From the NCBI GenBank assembly GCA_036244855.1, contig BQKZ01007137.1, forward strand, positions 9,496 to 31,248: DNA of 21,753 nucleotides, read 5' to 3'. The notes under the pieces are model-generated. The model made no database searches. It was not told the DNA's origin and saw nothing but the letters and a program-made list of their open reading frames with translations. Position 1 is the stretch's first letter, and each line of letters starts with the position of its first letter. Positions 1 to 7,756 of the stretch are shown one piece after another. Made by a program: the position numbers and the translations under genes. The DNA comes from Temnopleurus reevesii. Its lineage: Eukaryota > Echinodermata > Echinoidea > Temnopleuroida > Temnopleuridae.

Positions 1-1316
1 GCCCAATATACATCAAATGAAATGAGAAATAAAACATGTCTGACTGATTTAAAATAGCTAGATTCTGGACTTAAAGAAAAATACACAGATCTAAAAATAC
101 AATATTAAGTAGTGTTTTTCTATCTTTTGTTGAATATGAAGGATTGTAAACTACACCTTCAAAAAATTTGGATTGTTAGCTTTTCAATTTATATCAATGA
201 AACAACAAAAAAACTAGATAAAAAAAAAATATTAAAACATTTCTAGATATATTCTACTGTGTTGTCCTTTGTCATATATTTCTGATTTTGAAAAACATGT
301 CCTCTATAACACAAAATATGTGATGATACAAAAATATGTGATGTTTATCTAATACATGATAAGGAATGACTGTATTGATAAAAGTGTTAAAAATTCCAGT
401 TATGATAGAGTTGCTTTGAATAAGAATATGTCATAAAGAAATCAAATAATCAAATTTGTGGGGGTTTGATAAATATATTGTAAATTTTTATATCTAACTA
501 TTCCAAAATATTTAAAAACAGATAGATGAATGAAATATGGAAATAAACAAAAAATGTTAGAAAGTAATATAGATCTGATTCTAATATAATAAAATATAAT
601 GTTAGTTACATCTGCATTCTCAATTTAAAATATAGCTTGCAAAATTATAACCTGGACTACATGTAGTAGTTTGTGATTCCACATCTCAAAGGAGCTCAAA
701 TACAAGCCTTTAGTAACCGTTCAAGCTCTTGTGCTTAAAAATCCTACAATATACAAGTATCATGGTATTTATATGGGAGGAAGATCATTTTGGTAATGGA
801 TTTTCCTCATGACTATATTAGGTTCATTAAATTGCCTCCCCCGATTAGATTATAATCAGGCTCATATGTAATGATATAAGGCTGTCCAAAGCATTCAGTC
901 GGGTACAGGACATGCATCATAAATTATGGACTTCTATTACAAACCTATGTGATTGCATCTTCACTTTCTCATTGCAGTTGGTATTTCTAATGGCCCCAAT
1001 ATTAAAGTAATAGGGTAAGGGGACAAAAAATAATGACTGCAAAAATAAAAAAAAATCCTAAAAAAGAAAGCAACAAAAACACTCTGATTACAAACACCAA
1101 ATGTACAAACTCAAAATGGCATACATAATATGATGACTATCAATCAAATATTAAAACTAGACTATCAAGAAATCACCATTTCATGACACCACAATCAATA
1201 TGATGTGATTTTAGACCCAACATCTTTTTGTAAAGTGTGTAACCTTCACAAATTGTCCATATTAATCTCCCACTATCATACATCTCACTATCATATGACA
1301 TTCACTGTCACACACA

Positions 1317-1571
1317 CAAAAAAAATTCTTTAAATTTTACTCCCCTACATGTATAATGAGAGGAATATGTCTTAGTGTACGTGAGTGTGGGTCCAATGCT
1401 AATTCTTCTAATGTAGTTTCAAGGATATTTAGCTGGGTCTTGTCCCCAAACAACATACACCTCTAAGGGGGTGTTGTTCAAAAGTTGCAATTGATCGCAA
1501 ATCAAGTGGAAATCAGTTGCTAATTGTTACGCTCAGTTTTATAGGGGAGTAAAATTTAAAGAATTTTTTTG
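1317..1571. mobile_element. MITE-like element with 30-bp terminal inverted repeats
   Basis: The left end (1317-1347, beginning CAAAAAAAATTCTTT) and the right end (1542-1571) are inverted copies over 30 bp, differing only by one A in a homopolymer. Both read ...AAATTTTACTCCCCTA towards the inside. The 255-bp unit has no coding capacity, which fits a non-autonomous DNA transposon. I see no clear target-site duplication. Its interior (1463-1516) resembles, in inverted orientation, sequences at 10846-10896 and 11002-11054, so it belongs to or contains a dispersed repeat. Confidence 0.65.
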
Positions 1572-1719
1572 TTAGGAGTCTTGATGAATATTGTTTAATT
1601 GTCTAGTTTTATAATTCATAAAGTCAGAGTACTCTTATTTAAATTTTTGTGAAATAAAACATTTCTTTCATGTGTGTGCTCTTGAAACCCTTACAAAGAG
1701 ATAATTTCAAGAAAATATT

Positions 1720-1748
1720 TTGACTGACTCCAAGCCATAGTCAGTCAA
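1720..1748. repeat. Perfect 10-bp stem hairpin
   Basis: TTGACTGACT and its exact reverse complement AGTCAGTCAA flank a 9-nt loop. It lies in the left intron. No function can be assigned. Confidence 0.6.
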
Positions 1749-2137
1749 CAATGGCCAATCAAAATTATTGTTTTATATATAAAAACATTGTTGTGAAATA
1801 AGGCAATCAAAATAAATGTTTTATAATGCAAGCTGACTTGTAGATCATTTGCAATTGAAATATACTTTCTGGCAGAATTGCAATATTCTCATAAAAAAGT
1901 AATAAATGCTCTGGTTTTAAGACAAGTGAGTTTCAATCAATATGAAGAACAACAATTTTGGGAAGTCATTCAATAATCAAATATTACAGATAAATATGGG
2001 GAAAAATGTCTGCATAGGGCTCAGTAACAATGTTAGTCAAAAGAATGAAGGTAAAAGGTGCTCTTGGCCTCTGATAACAGGACACTGAATTTTACAAAAT
2101 AAAATGTTTACTTTGAATATTCATTGTTAAACATTAT

Positions 2138-2357
2138 GAGCAGAAAGGGACAAAGGCCTGGGAAAAAGTATACAACCTCCATTCAAGCATTCACAATTTA
2201 GCTAGAGGGACACAAAAGAAATATCCATCCTTCTCATCCTGTGGACAAATATGTTGAACAACGGTTGTTCCTGGGACTCTCTTTTGTAATCATGAAGCTA
2301 TTGTGAATGCTTGAATGAAGTTGTTAACTTTGTCCAAGCTCCTTTTCCCTTCTGCTC
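2138..2357. repeat. Foldback (imperfect long inverted repeat)
   Basis: The left arm, from GAGCAGAAAGGGACAAAGG to CATTCAAGCATTCACAAT (2138 to about 2200), is matched by the inverted right arm from about 2303 to 2357. The core 18 bp CATTCAAGCATTCACAAT is identical, and the flanking 40 bp aligns with a few mismatches and indels. The centre contains a small palindrome, GAACAACGGTTGTTC. Arms of about 60 bp and a total of 220 bp suit a foldback or MITE-like element in the intron close to the last donor in the window. Confidence 0.6.
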
Positions 2358-2530
2358 TCAGTGAAAGCTTCCAAGTTTTGAAAACGATGAAATGATTTTA
2401 AGAAACTTTCACAACTTCATTCAATATGTCCATGTTCGACAATGTTTTCTTAATCTGATTTGATATGAAATATACACCTGCTATCAGAACACAAGATTAC
2501 CTTTTCAATAAAAAAAGTAGTGTGACTTAC

Positions 2531-3247
2531 CCTTATTTCCAGAACACCCTCTTCTGGATCCAGACTGCTAAGCAGATCAGCTGATACATCGTACACAGGG
2601 CTTGTTATTCTGAATGCTGATGGTGGAGGCACCTTGGGTAGAGTAGGGGGAGATCTTTCCTTTCCCTCATCAATGATGTCCAATGTCACCTCCTCATCGT
2701 CATCATCATCGTCATCATCATCTGCATCGTCATCTGCATCACTTACGATGATCGGGGTAACCATCATACCTGGCCTAGGGGATCGGGAAACTGTGGGAGG
2801 TTTGGAGCTGGGGAGGGGTGGTTTAGGAGTAGTGGGTACAGGAGGACTGGTTTTGCTTGCTAGATTGGCAGATAATTTAGTGGATGGGATCTCTGATTTG
2901 GCAAGATTGGAAGTGGTGGGTTCTGATTTGGGAGGACTGGATGATGGGAGTGGTGGGGGAATATCATCCGATTCTGTAATTGCAATGTCTTTGGTTTCCT
3001 CAGTTACCTCCGAACTGGGAGGATCCAGAGATGGAATATCACTAATGGGTTTGGAATGAACTTTACTGCTAAGGTCTGCCTGAACCACATCATCACCTTC
3101 AAAAGAAACTCTCTTAGAAAGTTTTGAGGGAAGTGTCTGAGATGGATTCCTTTGAGCTAAAACTGGTTTGGAAGGTGGCTTAGGCTTGATCCCTTCCTCT
3201 TTCACATTACTGCTGATGTCAGAACTTGTTGTCAAAACAGAATCAAT
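2531..3247 (-). CDS. Continuation of the giant exon frame after an in-frame TAA
   Basis: This is the same reading frame as the giant exon, open for 239 codons from directly after the TAA at 3250-3248 to a strong donor (GAAATAAGG|GTAAGT, phase 0). It opens IDSVLTTSSDISSN. Composition matches the preceding exon: Pro/Ser/Lys-rich, with SH3-ligand-like stretches (PPPLPSSSPP, KPPLPSSKPP, LPKVPPPSAF), an RVSF motif, a poly-Asp run and the ending LDPEEGVLEIR. Shared frame, composition and a canonical donor argue that it is translated in at least some transcripts. How the stop is bypassed is unresolved: an allele or assembly error, a very short intron, alternative splicing from an earlier donor, or readthrough. 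The next coding exon lies beyond the left edge. Confidence 0.7.
2690..2740 (-). repeat. Coding poly-Asp trinucleotide repeat
   Basis: This is an imperfect GAT/GAC repeat encoding DADDDADDDDDDDDDEE. On the plus strand it appears as runs of ATC and GTC triplets. Interruptions by GCA (Ala) codons and mixed GAT/GAC use suggest an old, fairly stabilised repeat. Such runs often vary in length between alleles. The acidic block is followed by VTLDIIDEG. Confidence 0.85.
3101..3112 (-). other. RVxF-type PP1-docking motif (RVSF)
   Basis: The codons read Arg-Val-Ser-Phe in the context SKLSKRVSFEGDD. Basic residues before and acidic residues after are the preferred surroundings of RVxF docking sites on protein phosphatase 1 regulators. 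The Ser at the x position is preceded by K-R, so a basophilic kinase could phosphorylate it, which in several known regulators weakens PP1 binding. It lies beyond the in-frame TAA, so whether it is translated depends on that stop being bypassed. Confidence 0.5.
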
Positions 3248-6200
3248 TTAAGATTTACCATCTTCTTTCTTCGCTGCAGCAACCTTAAGATCCTGCCTCA
3301 AAAGAGAAAAAGATGTCGAAACTGCAGGCTTTAATTGAGGAATTGACCTCTTTGGGCTACCCCCTTCACTTCTCTCCCCAATACTTGATTTGCTCGGAGT
3401 TATGGCCAGTGACCCTATTGGTTTCTTTTCTTCAGCAGAAGTCCCCCGATCCTTGTCTGTGTCCCATGAAAATTTCTTGGCAGTAAGCGTAGATTTATAG
3501 CCAGTTCCAGATAAGCTAGAACTTCCCCCAACTCCTCTCATGGGCGCTACTAATGGTTTAGCTTTAGCACTGGACAACAATGGGACACCAATTTTTGAGG
3601 GATTGCTTTGAGATGAAGAGGAAAGAGAGGAAGCTGTAGAGAGTTTCTTTGGAACAGAGAGTCCTTTTAGTTTATGATTTGATGATGAAACACTGTTTAA
3701 AGAGTCTAGTATGGATGTTTTTGTTGAAGAGGGACTCTGCTTGAGGGGCGGAGCAACACCTCTTGACGATAAGCTTCCAACAGGCCTTGCTAAAGGAGAT
3801 GGCCCTTTCCTTGGTGATGAGGGGGTAGCTGTTTTCTCCGGAGTACTGTCTACGACTGGCGATTCAACATGTTCCTCTTTTAATTTCTCTACTTCTGCAA
3901 CACTTTCTTTTGAGTCTGAACGAAGAGGTTTATTTTTGATGGGTGTTTCTTGCACTGAACTATCACTGTTTTCTTGGTCATTATCTGAGCCATCTGCAAA
4001 TGAGTCAGTATTAGCAAATTTTGGCCTATCTTTTGTCCTTCGATCAACAGGTATATTAGAGGAAGAACTAACACTGAGCTTATTTTCCTGCATGTCAGAC
4101 CCTTTCTCCTTGGTATTTAGGGTCACAGTGATCTTACTAGATTTAAGGGTGGTATCAGGCTTGCTGCGTGGAGACTGTATCGGTGATGGGGTCCTCACAG
4201 GTGTTGAAGGGGGCGATGTTGAGCATGAAGATGAAGATGATGTTCTCCTCTTAATGACTTCTCCAAACAAAGCCCCCCTCTTGGCTACAATGTCATCATC
4301 CCCATCACTTTTCTCCCTGGATCCCCATCGGTTGAGACCAAACTTTGGATTTCCTAGCTTGGGACTTGTACGAGGCGAGGTAAAGACATCATCACTTCCA
4401 ATCTTGGGAGGACTCTTCAACTTGACATCCTTGAAGGGCGTCACCTGAGGCTTCTTGAGTGACTGTGATGACAATGTGGCAAGAGACATTTTGGCAGTGG
4501 GTGCTGTGGATCCTGCAGGTGTCTTTAAAGAGATATTCAGCTTTGATAAACTTGGTTTCTTTGGGAGCGAAGGCTTTGGAGTAACCAAGCTCGTTGGGGT
4601 GTTCTTTTCTGTTGTAATGTCTGGTGATGTTGTTTCTGGTCTTTCCACCTGATCCTCATTTTCTTTAGTTGCATTGTCAGCACTAACTTTAGATGATGAA
4701 CTTGGACACACTTGTACTTCTCCAGGAAACTCATCACCATCAGGAGGCATCCTCGGTGACATGGGAGTCTCATCACTTGTCACTGATTCTGCTTGCTCAT
4801 CATTCTCTCGGGGACTTTCATCTTTTTCCGATTCTGACGATCCCATCACCGGAAACGTCCGGTCTGGTGATGCTTCTTCAGGAACAATGATGGATTCCAC
4901 CGGTTCAGAGGGACTTAGCTCCTCTGAGGATGAGGGCAAGACATGCCAGTCAACTTCCTGGTTATCTTCCACTACTTCCTCCACTTCATCATCACTTGAA
5001 TCTGAACTGAAATGGAGAGCATCAGCTTTGATGAGTTTCTTGGGCCCACTTTGTAATGAGCTGCTTTTACTCCTGACAACTACAGGTGATTTGACCTTGA
5101 TGACGGTTCCTTTCCGATGATCCCAGTTAGGTTGACAATCTGAGGTGTCTCTTTTACTGATCTCACTACTGCTTCCGGATAGTTCTTCCTCCAACTCACT
5201 CCTCGTCTTGATATCCTCTGAGGCTTCATCCTCTGTGTCAAGATCTTCCAAGTGAGACTGTGAAGGCTCTATGGAGGAGTCATCCCTGAAGCCTGTCGGG
5301 GGCCTCATAACTGGTACATCCACTCTTGAATCAATGCTCTGATTCAAGTCTGCATGGCTAGCTTCAGACTCAACTAACAATATAGCCTCAGAGGATGTGT
5401 CCTGAAGAACATCGTCCATTGCAGATGCGAAGATGTCATCAACGGCTGATGCAAGGGGATTCGTTGAATGATCACTTACTGACTTGGTTTCATTCAAGTG
5501 CTCCATACTTGATGCAACACTAGACATAGCGCGAATGTCAGCCCCAAAGACCTCTTGCTCCTGTCCAGTCCTTGAGCAATCTGACTTCGGTGACTCATCA
5601 TTATTTTGCATAGATTCTGGTGTGGAAGATGTAATATCGCCTTGGATTGGTAATATTGATGTGGTTTTTGTATTGCTGGCAAAAGAAGACTTATTGCTGT
5701 TTGACTGTCCAATATCAATATCATCCTTTTTAATACTAGCAGGTGTTTTACCGCTCTTTGAAAATGCCTGAGGCTTTGAAAGGGGCTTAGGCTTTGGCGA
5801 GGCAGACCGTAGAGGAGGCGAATCCTTACTAGCTGTTTCAAACATCATCCTTCTCTGCTTGAAGACATCTTTGTCAACTCTTGAAGATCTAAACCTCCTG
5901 GAGACAGGAGTCAAAGCTTTCTTATCCCTTTTGACAACATCATCAGATTTGGAAGAGCTGGTGGAAGAAGTTGGGCTGTCGTCACTGGAGGAATTTGAGG
6001 ATAACGATTCTGTTGGTGAAGATCTTGAAGATGACGCGCTACCAGGAGGGGGAGGAGATGTGGCTGTGACTGGGGAAGTTACTTTAGAAACAATTATATC
6101 TGCCTTTTGCTTTGCTGATGAAATAACGGGTGATGACTTTACAATTCCTGGTGAATCATTATGTAAGTAGTCCCTGTCAAACTTGGACTCTGATGATGCA

Positions 6201-7756
6201 GCTGCTTTCATTGGCTCGATACTTGTTGGCGTATCAGGTTTGCCAGCCATATCAATCTCCTCAGTCTCCATGTAACCGTCATCAGACCCAATCAAATCAT
6301 CAATATCAGTGACAGGGGGATCATTGCCCTCCAAGCAATCATCCATAGTGTCTTTGGAACCAAAATGTTCACTTGGAGTCTGATAGACGCTATCGTCCAG
6401 GTCTATCTTTAGTGATTTCATATACTTAGTATTGGAAGTGTTCGTTGGTGATTCCTGTGGAGTGAGGTATACTGATTTCTGTTGCCCATTGTCACTTTCA
6501 TCTTGATCGCTCAGTGGTTCAGTCTCAAGCATCAGGAGATCATCCAAATCCTCCTCATTCTCATCAGTAAGGTCCATTGAGAATGATACAGTTGGAGAGC
6601 TTTCTCTAGACAGTGAATCATCTGCCATTGCAGGTGTTCTAGGGCTAGGACTTCTACTGCGAAATCTCAAGTGATGCTTGTGCTTTTTGTATGAAGGACT
6701 CAAATGGGAACCAGCTGGAAGACTCTTTGCATCATTGACAAAGTTCACTCTAATGTTTTCTTTCTTGATAATAGCACTACCATTCTTTTTTCCTTCCACC
6801 TTCTGCCAAATGTCTTCACTCTTATTGTCCCAAGTTTGGATGTTCTTTTGGTTGTTCTGAATATGAGTGCTCTTAGGGCTGGCATACACGCGAAGAACAT
6901 CATCCATTCGGGTGTTTTCAATCCTTTTCCAAATGTCTTCTTCACCCCATCTTGCATCTCCAAAACTGGACCTTCCACTAGAGTTGGATTCTGATTCAGG
7001 GGAGTCCTGAGCCATTGAATCATCAGTCTCTGAATCCTCTTCTGCCCTTGCGACTACGACCTTCACCTTGAGGGGCAGATTGGAGAGGATCTGAACTGTA
7101 TCAAGATATGGTCTATTCTTGAGGATCTGGTTTGACACAGCAAGGATTTCATCCCCCATAACCATGCCGCTGGATCCTCCCGTAGCTCTTGCGGCAACCC
7201 CTCCAGGCTGCACGCTCTTGATCTGGACTGTCTGGGTTAGACTGTTTTCCTCCTGGGTGTGCTGGATGTTCAGACCCATGCCCAGCTTCTCCCCAAACTT
7301 CCTGGTGATGGTCAGTACTTCCAGTCGCCTCCCATCCGCAAGGTTCTTGAGCTCAGCCAGCTCCTCCTGGCTGAAATACTCCTGGAGGCTCAGCAATTCA
7401 TTGGCAACTTTCTGGCTCTCTGACCAGGGAAGGGAATCATTGTCCAAGGTCTGGGCACTCACAAACGCCTCAAACTCTGCTGCAAGTTCTGACCCTACCC
7501 TTCCGAGTCTTTTGTGTTCCGTTCTACCACCCCTCATCACTGGATTCTTGCTATCCTCTGAGTTGTTCATCTCATCATCATCCTCGCTTTGACCGCTTCC
7601 TCTATGACCGTTCTCCAGTGTTCTGCTGTCAGCCTGTGAAGAGGAGTGCTTGGGTCCTGGTGCAGAGAAGACATCTTGGTTGCTGGTTGGTGATATCGTC
7701 CTCTCTACTTCAGCTTCTGTGATGGGAACAGACTGGTCCATTGTCACCTCCAATCG
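3248..7756 (-). CDS. Giant coding exon: helix, PDZ domain 2 and long disordered region
   Basis: The acceptor TTTCTTTAATTACAG is followed at once by an open frame of 1502 codons ending in TAA. The exon begins RLEVTMDQSVP. The ATG at 7741 has a strong Kozak context (A at -3, G at +4) and could start a short isoform, but the frame is also continuous with the upstream exon. Numbering from 7753: residues about 1-90 are polar and acidic; 110-143 look helical (SQKVANELLSLQEYF, EELAELKNLA); 145-236 form PDZ domain 2 (LGMGLNI loop, MGDEILAV, final strand VKVVVAR); two EDIW motifs lie at 272-275 and 313-316; an RVNF motif is at 335-338; and RSRSPSPRTP follows near 364-373. The remaining 1100 or so residues are Ser/Pro/Glu/Lys-rich with many SP and TP sites and acidic clusters, so probably disordered. 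A role as a scaffold at membranes or the cytoskeleton is inference from PDZ biology. Confidence 0.9.
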   Translation of the reverse strand, partial: RLEVTMDQSVPITEAEVERTISPTSNQDVFSAPGPKHSSSQADSRTLENGHRGSGQSEDDDEMNNSEDSKNPVMRGGRTEHKRLGRVGSELAAEFEAFVSAQTLDNDSLPWSESQKVANELLSLQEYFSQEELAELKNLADGRRLEVLTITRKFGEKLGMGLNIQHTQEENSLTQTVQIKSVQPGGVAARATGGSSGMVMGDEILAVSNQILKNRPYLDTVQILSNLPLKVKVVVARAEEDSETDDSMAQDSPESESNSSGRSSFGDARWGEEDIWKRIENTRMDDVLRVYASPKSTHIQNNQKNIQTWDNKSEDIWQKVEGKKNGSAIIKKENIRVNFVNDAKSLPAGSHLSPSYKKHKHHLRFRSRSPSPRTPAMADDSLSRESSPTVSFSMDLTDENEEDLDDLLMLETEPLSDQDESDNGQQKSVYLTPQESPTNTSNTKYMKSLKIDLDDSVYQTPSEHFGSKDTMDDCLEGNDPPVTDIDDLIGSDDGYMETEEIDMAGKPDTPTSIEPMKAAASSESKFDRDYLHNDSPGIVKSSPVISSAKQKADIIVSKVTSPVTATSPPPPGSASSSRSSPTESLSSNSSSDDSPTSSTSSSKSDDVVKRDKKALTPVSRRFRSSRVDKDVFKQRRMMFETASKDSPPLRSASPKPKPLSKPQAFSKSGKTPASIKKDDIDIGQSNSNKSSFASNTKTTSILPIQGDITSSTPESMQNNDESPKSDCSRTGQEQEVFGADIRAMSSVASSMEHLNETKSVSDHSTNPLASAVDDIFASAMDDVLQDTSSEAILLVESEASHADLNQSIDSRVDVPVMRPPTGFRDDSSIEPSQSHLEDLDTEDEASEDIKTRSELEEELSGSSSEISKRDTSDCQPNWDHRKGTVIKVKSPVVVRSKSSSLQSGPKKLIKADALHFSSDSSDDEVEEVVEDNQEVDWHVLPSSSEELSPSEPVESIIVPEEASPDRTFPVMGSSESEKDESPRENDEQAESVTSDETPMSPRMPPDGDEFPGEVQVCPSSSSKVSADNATKENEDQVERPETTSPDITTEKNTPTSLVTPKPSLPKKPSLSKLNISLKTPAGSTAPTAKMSLATLSSQSLKKPQVTPFKDVKLKSPPKIGSDDVFTSPRTSPKLGNPKFGLNRWGSREKSDGDDDIVAKRGALFGEVIKRRTSSSSSCSTSPPSTPVRTPSPIQSPRSKPDTTLKSSKITVTLNTKEKGSDMQENKLSVSSSSNIPVDRRTKDRPKFANTDSFADGSDNDQENSDSSVQETPIKNKPLRSDSKESVAEVEKLKEEHVESPVVDSTPEKTATPSSPRKGPSPLARPVGSLSSRGVAPPLKQSPSSTKTSILDSLNSVSSSNHKLKGLSVPKKLSTASSLSSSSQSNPSKIGVPLLSSAKAKPLVAPMRGVGGSSSLSGTGYKSTLTAKKFSWDTDKDRGTSAEEKKPIGSLAITPSKSSIGERSEGGSPKRSIPQLKPAVSTSFSLLRQDLKVAAAKKEDGKS
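6740..6751 (-). other. RVxF-type PP1-docking motif (RVNF)
   Basis: The codons read Arg-Val-Asn-Phe within KENIRVNFVND. This fits the known RVxF consensus for docking protein phosphatase 1 catalytic subunits: a basic residue, then V/I, any residue except Pro, then F/W. The motif lies in polar, probably disordered sequence downstream of PDZ domain 2, a setting typical of functional motifs. The consensus is short, so it can occur by chance in a protein this long. Confidence 0.4.
7046..7321 (-). other. PDZ domain 2 coding segment
   Basis: This stretch encodes about 92 residues with PDZ hallmarks in order: strand EVLTITR, the carboxylate-binding loop KLGMGLNI in the GLGF position, strand VQIKSV, the QPGGVAARA turn and helix, VMGDEILAV, helix alpha-B in YLDTVQILSNL, and the closing strand KVKVVVAR. 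The usual V-N-G after the DEIL motif reads V-S-N here. The first alpha-B position is Tyr rather than His, so class I ligands are not expected. A predicted amphipathic helix precedes the domain directly and may pack against it. Confidence 0.9.

Larger units (their letters stand above)
1..2524 (-). other. Intron (3' side incomplete) with inverted-repeat elements
   Basis: This AT-rich sequence follows the donor after 2531 and has no convincing open frame on either strand. It holds two inverted-repeat elements (1317-1571 and 2138-2357) and a small perfect hairpin (1720-1748), listed separately. No acceptor with coding sequence behind it was recognised on the minus strand, so the intron probably runs past the left edge. 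From 1 to about 1310 I see only AT-rich non-coding sequence with homopolymer runs. Confidence 0.6.

Noticed and set aside
3199..3258. Calling a definite 60-nt intron that removes the in-frame stop
   Set aside because: It keeps the frame, but it is very short for an animal intron, and the acceptor lacks a good pyrimidine tract. It is kept only as one hypothesis in the findings.
2634..7592. Many plus-strand and other-frame ORFs of 60-245 codons overlapping the giant exon (for example 3711-4448, 4674-5120, 7119-7592)
   Set aside because: They are antisense or frame-shifted shadows of a long minus-strand coding exon of low-complexity Ser/Pro/Glu sequence. They have no domain features or splice context of their own.
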